Source: Patescibacteria group bacterium UBA918 (GTDB taxonomy: Bacteria > Patescibacteriota > Minisyncoccia > Phycocordibacterales > UBA918). Taken from it: a DNA stretch of 10,814 nucleotides. This document shows, in pieces, positions 6,980 through 10,814 of this stretch. Made by a program: the position numbers and the translations under genes. The notes below the pieces were generated by a model that made no database searches, was not told the origin of the DNA, and saw only the letters and a program-made list of their open reading frames with translations. How positions within the stretch are numbered: the stretch's first letter is position 1; each line of letters starts with the position of its first letter. The stretch is from the NCBI GenBank assembly GCA_002293845.1, contig DBEA01000006.1:6079-16892 (forward strand), written 5' to 3'.

Positions 6980-7099
6980 GATTTAATAAATTACTTCATC
7001 TACTGCGTTGAACTGCGAAAAAAGACCCTCACTGAACGATCAAGTTCACCTCGGGTCTTTTTTCTTATTCGCCTTGCATCTAAACCAATTTATTAAATC
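6980..7099 (+). repeat. Bipartite 3' element of rpmB (second copy of rpsG 3' element)
   Basis: A 120-bp nested inverted repeat with 13-bp perfect outer arms, GATTTAATAAATT (6980-6992) and its complement (7087-7099). TACTGCGTTGAA lies at 7001-7012 and TTCGCCTTG at 7068-7076, with a terminator hairpin between them. The rpsG element has the same order in the same gene orientation: AT arm, 8 nt, 12-mer, hairpin, 9-mer, 10-11 nt, AT arm. Confidence 0.75.
7018..7063. terminator. Bidirectional terminator between rpmB and the convergent gene
   Basis: AAAAAAGACCC (7018-7028) pairs with GGGTCTTTTTT (7053-7063), with an inner TGAAC/GTTCA pairing. A-tract and U-tract occur on both strands, so it can end both rpmB and the convergent gene ending at 7117. 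Confidence 0.88.
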
Positions 7100-7116
7100 A
7101 ACACAACGATATTTTA

Positions 7117-8004
7117 TTACTTTCTAGTCACTGAGTTTCCATCCGACCAGAAAACTACATTCCCCGATTCGGCCGTGCTGTAAGTCTCGGCTCCATAGTT
7201 GAACAACAGGTCGGTCACCTCGACATGCGGATGCCCGTACGAATTGTCCGCGCCGGCGGAGATGACCGCGTACTTAGGATCCACTTCGGCCAGAAATAGT
7301 TCCGCGGTCGAAGTGCGAGAGCCATGATGGCCGGCTTTCAGCACATCGCTTTTTAAATGTTCGCCCTCGACCAAGACCAGGTACTCCTCGATGGACTTCG
7401 GCGAGTCGCCTGTCAGCATAAAGGCAGTATCACCATAGATGAGTCGCGCCACAATCGACGCTGTGTTGCTCTCCATTTCTATCGGGTCGATGTCGGGGAA
7501 CAAGATTTCTAATTTGACACCGCCGCCTAAATCAAACACCTGCCCACGTCGCGCCATAGTCACCTTCGCACTTTCCACCTCGATCTGCCGCTTTGTAGCT
7601 TCCCAGAGCGCAGTGTCACTCTCGTTCTCCGTGCGAATCACCTGCGACACTAAGAAGCGTTCGAGGATGTCGACGGCACCGCCGATGTGGTCGGCATCAG
7701 GATGGGTTAGGAGAAGGTAATTAATCTCCCAATCGGCAAAATCCATCACGTCACCAAGTCCACGCAGAACGCTTTGGTCGCGACCGGTATCGACGAGCAG
7801 CTGAACACCTGCCGGAGACTGAACGAAGATCGCGTCGCCCTGCCCCACGTCCAAAAACACGACGCAGAGCAGTTTTGGGTCGCAGACTGCCGAATCAAAA
7901 AGCCGGAATTTGCCTCCGGCAAATTCCGGCCACCACGCTACCACTACCAACAACATCAAAATCCCTATCGCCGCCGTCCGCCGTTTAATCACCGCGTCGT
8001 CCAT
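7117..8004 (-). CDS. ComEC-type metallo-beta-lactamase domain protein, membrane-anchored
   Basis: The product has 295 residues. It has a short basic N-terminus, one TM helix (about 11-26), then a metallo-beta-lactamase fold of the ComEC/Rec2 C-terminal type. Motifs in order: VFLDVGQGDAIFVQSPAG (49-66), VDTG (71-74), the metal-binding loop LLLTHPDADHIGG (97-109), NTASIVARL..TGD (180-200), LKAGHHGSRTS (222-232) and VISAGADNSYGHPH (247-260). In ComEC this domain is thought to be a nuclease that degrades the non-transported DNA strand on the outer side of the membrane. Here it is a stand-alone gene on the same strand as the ComEC channel gene (9458 onward), with sodA and another gene between. TATAAT ends 6 nt before the ATG, with no SD, so the message may be leaderless. 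A perfect 13-bp palindrome is embedded just after the TM helix. Confidence 0.88.
   Translation of the reverse strand: MDDAVIKRRTAAIGILMLLVVVAWWPEFAGGKFRLFDSAVCDPKLLCVVFLDVGQGDAIFVQSPAGVQLLVDTGRDQSVLRGLGDVMDFADWEINYLLLTHPDADHIGGAVDILERFLVSQVIRTENESDTALWEATKRQIEVESAKVTMARRGQVFDLGGGVKLEILFPDIDPIEMESNTASIVARLIYGDTAFMLTGDSPKSIEEYLVLVEGEHLKSDVLKAGHHGSRTSTAELFLAEVDPKYAVISAGADNSYGHPHVEVTDLLFNYGAETYSTAESGNVVFWSDGNSVTRK
7902..7930. repeat. Perfect 13-bp inverted repeat inside coding sequence
   Basis: GCCGGAATTTGCC (7902-7914) and its exact complement (7918-7930) are separated by 3 nt. It encodes residues 25-35 of the metallo-beta-lactamase-fold protein, in the linker between the TM helix and the catalytic domain. 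Confidence 0.85.
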
Positions 8005-8010
8005 CCGTTT

Positions 8011-8016
8011 ATTATA
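8011..8016 (-). promoter_or_regulatory. -10 box of the metallo-beta-lactamase-fold gene
   Basis: A perfect TATAAT on the minus strand lies 6 nt before ATG 8004. The usual 6-8 nt distance to the transcription start places the start at or within 1-2 nt of the ATG. The -35 is weak (CCGCTT at 17 nt). Confidence 0.5.
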
Positions 8017-8061
8017 TGCGACAGCAAATAATAAAGCGGGTATATTGCCCTAAACCCGTAC

Positions 8062-8095
8062 AAAAGAAAAACCCGCCGCGAAGATCGCGACGGGT
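8062..8095 (-). terminator. Intrinsic terminator of the 8118-8609 gene
   Basis: On the minus strand ACCCG-t-CGCG pairs with CGCG-g-CGGGT (8071-8095), loop ATCTT, followed by TTTTTCTTTTG. It lies about 22 nt past the stop codon and separates this gene from the downstream metallo-beta-lactamase-fold gene. Confidence 0.88.
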
Positions 8096-8117
8096 CCAAG
8101 ATGAGTTCTCTACTCGA

Positions 8118-8609
8118 TCATCGTAACTCTTCCCTGGCGGGCAGAGGGACGTCGTAGTCGATATTGACGCCCGTCACCGGACTAAACTGTTCCGGTCGAT
8201 TGTACGTCGTCCGACACAACGGGTTTTTATGTAACGGATCCACAATTGCCATTGCGAGGCGATCCTCGCAATAGCGGACGATTCCCTCTCCTGCTCCTGT
8301 GCCGAAATACTTCGTTGCGATACGAGCGAACTCTTCTACCAGGTAATACACGGGAGTCTCTGGATACCACCTCTCCCGCGTAGAGTAGAACTCTTTTGTT
8401 GTGGCAATTTTCAGATATTCTATCCGCGTGAGGTCCTCATCCGAATAAACTACCTCGCCGACAAAACTTTCGTGATTTTTCCTGTCGAAAACCTGGCGTA
8501 CCAGCCAGGAGAATTCGCGAGCGAAGCGGACATGTGCTGCCTGCCCTTTTTCTTCATCGCCGCCCGGCGACATGAGGAGCTTCAGTACGGTATATACAGA
8601 CATTTTCAT
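8118..8609 (-). CDS. Hypothetical protein, 163 aa, unrecognised
   Basis: I do not recognise a family. The product is soluble, without signal peptide or TM segment. It is rich in charged and aromatic residues, with an apparently helical N-terminal half (HVRFAREFSWLVRQVF and similar) and a Pro/Asn/Asp-rich C-terminal tail (from about 128). Two cysteines are far apart, with no metal or catalytic motif. It is convincing as a gene because it has a consensus promoter (8735-8763), AGGAGG 7 nt before ATG 8609 and AAGGAG 6 nt before an alternative ATG at 8603, plus a clean terminator. The two possible starts differ by two residues. It is a monocistronic unit, divergent from sodA. The ~118-nt leader and the SD hairpin suggest post-transcriptional control. 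Confidence 0.75.
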   Translation of the reverse strand: MKMSVYTVLKLLMSPGGDEEKGQAAHVRFAREFSWLVRQVFDRKNHESFVGEVVYSDEDLTRIEYLKIATTKEFYSTRERWYPETPVYYLVEEFARIATKYFGTGAGEGIVRYCEDRLAMAIVDPLHKNPLCRTTYNRPEQFSPVTGVNIDYDVPLPAREELR

Positions 8610-8614
8610 CTCCT

Positions 8615-8630
8615 TGCCTCCTCGGAGGCA
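8615..8630 (-). promoter_or_regulatory. Hairpin masking the Shine-Dalgarno of the 8118-8609 gene
   Basis: In the mRNA sense TGCCTC pairs with GAGGCA around a CGAG loop, placing the AGGAGG of the SD in the 3' arm and loop. A second SD (AAGGAG) just downstream stays free and would serve the ATG at 8603. A further GGGCCG/CGGCCC pairing (8661-8666/8635-8640) lies immediately upstream in the leader. Confidence 0.5.
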
Positions 8631-8734
8631 TTGCGGGCCGGATTTGTCGCTGAGTGCGCACGGCCCTGGGTTGTGGTATCCGCCTTGATGCGGGATAGGG
8701 GTTGGAGTGGGGTGACAAAAATCTGTCTATTCAT

Positions 8735-8763
8735 ATGATAGCACAGAACGACCTAAAAGTCAA
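8735..8763 (-). promoter_or_regulatory. Consensus sigma70 promoter of the 8118-8609 gene
   Basis: TTGACT (-35, 8763-8758), a 17-nt spacer and TATCAT (-10, 8740-8735) preceded by TGC, an extended -10. It is the best promoter in the window by motif. The predicted start near 8728 gives a leader of about 118 nt. Confidence 0.82.
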
Positions 8764-8819
8764 TGTTTTCACTATACGAAATTATACTAAATGGCTCAAA
8801 ATAAGGATTTTTAAGGAAA

Positions 8820-8848
8820 TGCTATAATAACCGGGTTACTTATAACCC
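8820..8848 (+). promoter_or_regulatory. Extended -10 promoter and 5' hairpin of sodA
   Basis: TGC TATAAT (8820-8828) is a perfect extended -10; no -35 is seen, which is usual for this class. The predicted start near 8835 falls in a small hairpin GGGTTA/TAACCC (8833-8848), which may protect the 5' end. The leader is about 24 nt and has no SD. Confidence 0.7.
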
Positions 8849-8858
8849 CACATTCCCC

Positions 8859-9419
8859 ATGACTTACGAAGCCAAGCAATTCAACATCCCGGAACTGGAA
8901 GGTATCTCTCGCCAAAGCATCGACGAGCACTTGAAGCTGTACCAAGGATACGTGAAGCACGTAAACCATATCCGGGAGGAACTCGACCAAGTAAGCGACG
9001 CCTACGCGCGCTCGGAAATGATGCGGCGCCTCGGTTTCGAGTTCGGTGGCATGCGGAACCACGAGTACTACTTCTCGGAGTTCGAAGGCGGTGCCACTGC
9101 CCTGCCCGAAGGCAAACTCAAATCGATGATCGAAGAACAGTGGGGATCGATCGAGAAATTCATGGAACATTTCAAAAGTGTCGCTATGACGCGCGGCGTC
9201 GGTTGGGCCATGCTCTACATCGACCGCAAGGCCGACGAGCTCGTCACCGCCTGGGTGGACGAACAACATTTCGGACACTTGGCCGATCTCGACATCGTGC
9301 TCGGACTCGACATGTGGGAACACTCCTACATGCTCGACTATCCACCTAGCGAAAAGACCAAATACATCGAGGCCTTCTTCAAAAACCTCAACTGGGAAAC
9401 CGTCGCCAAAAGAGTTTAA
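8859..9419 (+). CDS. sodA: Superoxide dismutase, Fe/Mn family
   Basis: This enzyme dismutates superoxide to peroxide and oxygen; it is cytoplasmic, with no signal peptide. The product has 186 residues (E. coli SodA ~205). Metal ligands by motif: a His in IDEHLKLYQGYV, the His of GGMRNHEYYF, and Asp and His of LDMWEHSYMLDY. GVGWAML and the ending FFKNLNWETVAKR also fit the family. Gly at the GGMRNH position and Gln in WVDEQHF suggest the Mn-type second sphere, but metal choice cannot be settled by sequence. Odd points: the helix between the first ligand and active-site Tyr34 is one residue short compared with E. coli, and His30 is replaced by Leu or Tyr. The start is fixed by ATG 8859 after the promoter. 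It shares a bidirectional terminator with the comEC gene and stands alone as an operon. Confidence 0.93.
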   Translation: MTYEAKQFNIPELEGISRQSIDEHLKLYQGYVKHVNHIREELDQVSDAYARSEMMRRLGFEFGGMRNHEYYFSEFEGGATALPEGKLKSMIEEQWGSIEKFMEHFKSVAMTRGVGWAMLYIDRKADELVTAWVDEQHFGHLADLDIVLGLDMWEHSYMLDYPPSEKTKYIEAFFKNLNWETVAKRV

Positions 9420-9429
9420 TAACTAGGAA

Positions 9430-9472
9430 GAAGAAAAAACTTAGGACATCGGACGTCCTAAGTTTTTTCTTC
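9430..9472. terminator. Bidirectional terminator shared by sodA and comEC
   Basis: An 18-bp perfect stem (9430-9447/9455-9472) contains AAAAAACTTAGGAC and its complement, with a 7-nt loop. Poly-A and poly-T flanks are present on both strands. The comEC stop codon TAG (9458-9460) lies inside the stem. Confidence 0.92.
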
Positions 9473-10810
9473 GACGATGGTCCAGCCTTTAAGAGGGTCG
9501 GGCTCGCGGTCGAGCCACCAGAGAAACCAAGCGATAAGAGCGTACCCAACGGGGACGAGCCAGAACGGGAAGGCCGGGACGACGAAGGCCGCGAGTGGTA
9601 GGGCTGAGAACCACTCCGCGAGATGGACGATATACGTGAGGGAAACATAGGTCAGGAGCGCCAGTACGGAAGCGAGCGGCGGAAAGACGAAGGCGGCGAG
9701 CCCAGTGAGAAACGACAAAAGCATGGCCACCGGCACCATCGGCAAAACTAGGACGTTGACGACCACCGCCACGACCGAAAACTCCCCCACCTGGTACAGC
9801 AATATGGGCATGACGAAGAGCTGGGTCGCTAAGGTCGCCACCAAAAATTCCCGCGCCGAGATCCACTTGTTCGGCACGAGCTTAAGTCGTTCTTCGAGAT
9901 AAGGCGCGACCACGATGAGGCCCAGAGTCGCCAAGAAAGACAGCTGAAAACCGACATCGAAGGCCAGCGAATATGGGTTCCATAAGATCATCAACGCTCC
10001 GGCCACGAACAGCCCGCGCGACACGAGATACACCCGGCCGGTCAATCCTAATAGCAGTAATAATATCGCCATGATGCTAGCTCGTATTACCGTGGCGCTT
10101 AATCCCACCATGATGGCGAAGGCTAAAATACCGATGATGCCGATGATGGCCGAAAACCGCCTCCCGAACATGGCTCCGAGCACCCAAAGTATGAACCCGG
10201 AGACGATGGCTAAGTTGTATCCGGACAACACGACGATATGGATGATGCCGGAGCGACGAAACGCGGTCTCTAGATCGTCGCCCAAAGCCCGCTTCACCCC
10301 CAAAAGCAGACCGAGTCCGAGGCCGGCCTCGGGTTCGGGAATCAAACCTTCGAGTTTGGCCATGAAGGCGTGTTTGACCGACAAAATAGTGGAAATGAGC
10401 GGATTGCCGGCACCAGTATCCACCAGTTCCACCTCGGCGAAGCTGGTCATGTAAGCGGCGCCTTTGGCGAGCAAATAGCCACGATAATCGAACTCACGGC
10501 CGAGGTCGGTTTGAAATGCTTTCGGCCTTTCGACCTCTCCCGTGACCCGCACCTGGTCGCCGTAGTTCCACTCGCCTCCCCGCGGCGTCACCACCAAAAT
10601 CAGACCCTGATCGGTCCGAACGTAAAGATGCGTGGTCGTCGACCGCTCGTCCGGCTCCCGAGCAATTTCGCCCTCGAAAGTCATCTCCCGGTTTAGACTC
10701 TCTTCGAAGTACGGGATGACCTCGCTCCAACTGGCGATCTCCAGACGCGCGATGCCGAGGGAGAGGGCGAAGAAGGCGAGGCCAGCGAAAAAGGCGGGCG
10801 CGGACCTGCC
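9458..10810 (-). CDS. comEC: ComEC/Rec2 membrane (competence) domain protein, 5' end incomplete or frameshifted
   Basis: This is the inner-membrane channel that passes single-stranded DNA into the cell during transformation. About 450 residues are readable in frame. A TM helix comes first (FFAGLAFFALSLGIA), then a DUF4131/OB-like soluble part ending in FDYRGYLLAKGAAY. The competence domain has FRRSGIIHIVVLSGYNLAIV, ATVIRAS, NPYSLAFDVGFQLSFLATLGL and TQLFVMPILLYQVGEFS, with about ten TM helices in all. It ends at TAG 9458-9460 without the metallo-beta-lactamase domain, which is a separate gene at 7117-8004. The start is not seen: reading upstream, no ATG/GTG/TTG occurs before a TGA at 10811-10813, though the coding signal clearly begins above the internal ATG 10684. 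Either an indel (for example in the A5 run 10788-10792) or a true frameshift explains this. Confidence 0.9.
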   Translation of the reverse strand, partial: GRSAPAFFAGLAFFALSLGIARLEIASWSEVIPYFEESLNREMTFEGEIAREPDERSTTTHLYVRTDQGLILVVTPRGGEWNYGDQVRVTGEVERPKAFQTDLGREFDYRGYLLAKGAAYMTSFAEVELVDTGAGNPLISTILSVKHAFMAKLEGLIPEPEAGLGLGLLLGVKRALGDDLETAFRRSGIIHIVVLSGYNLAIVSGFILWVLGAMFGRRFSAIIGIIGILAFAIMVGLSATVIRASIMAILLLLLGLTGRVYLVSRGLFVAGALMILWNPYSLAFDVGFQLSFLATLGLIVVAPYLEERLKLVPNKWISAREFLVATLATQLFVMPILLYQVGEFSVVAVVVNVLVLPMVPVAMLLSFLTGLAAFVFPPLASVLALLTYVSLTYIVHLAEWFSALPLAAFVVPAFPFWLVPVGYALIAWFLWWLDREPDPLKGWTIVEEKT

Positions 10811-10814
10811 TCAA

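Noticed and set aside
10811..10813. TGA read as glycine (Gracilibacteria/SR1 code) to keep comEC open
   Set aside because: Genes at 1361-2005, 5882-6523 and 8118-8609 end at TGA with sensible lengths, two with terminators just after, and no internal TGA is found in core genes.

Overview
The window looks like a core chromosomal segment of a small-genome bacterium, most likely a member of the Patescibacteria (Candidate Phyla Radiation). This is an inference from protein character: the form of the L28 protein, a short site-2 protease, a ComEC divided into separate genes, and hairpin-rich intergenic DNA with few Shine-Dalgarno (SD) sites. No 16S gene or other marker is present to prove it. The standard code fits: TAA, TAG and TGA all appear to end genes of normal length.

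Layout. On the minus strand lies an interrupted str (streptomycin) operon in the order rpsL (5635-5228), rpsG (5178-4708), fusA (4439-2268), tuf (1001 to beyond the left edge). rpsL and rpsG lie close together. fusA has its own sigma70-type promoter behind an elaborate terminator element. tuf is cut off from fusA by a plus-strand gene (1361-2005). That gene encodes a secreted protein that resembles bacterial transglutaminase-like cysteine proteinases but has lost the catalytic cysteine. Upstream of rpsL is a minus-strand site-2 (M50) protease gene (6523-5882), divergent from plus-strand rpmB (6734-6976).

The right third holds two parts of a DNA-uptake channel as separate minus-strand genes. 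One is the ComEC membrane/competence domain (9458 to the right edge) and the other is the ComEC-type metallo-beta-lactamase domain (7117-8004). Between them are plus-strand sodA (8859-9419) and an unrecognised 163-residue gene (8118-8609) with a strong promoter and a possible RBS-masking hairpin.

The most unusual content is non-coding. (1) tuf and fusA each have five 7-nt repeats ending 3-5 nt before the ATG, where an SD would be expected. In tuf the complementary DNA strand carries five evenly spaced GGG tracts, and the array folds against a second G-rich array around an 18-bp palindrome. (2) The 3' ends of rpsG and rpmB carry two copies of one ~118-bp bipartite element: AT-rich ends, the same 12-mer and 9-mer in the same order and nearly the same spacing, and a terminator hairpin nested inside. 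(3) Several other long nested inverted repeats fill the gaps near 1129-1186, 2140-2266, 5744-5832 and 6533-6647.

Most genes here have no SD, and two may be nearly leaderless. The two orphan genes have strong SD sites, consistent with a different origin or mode of control.
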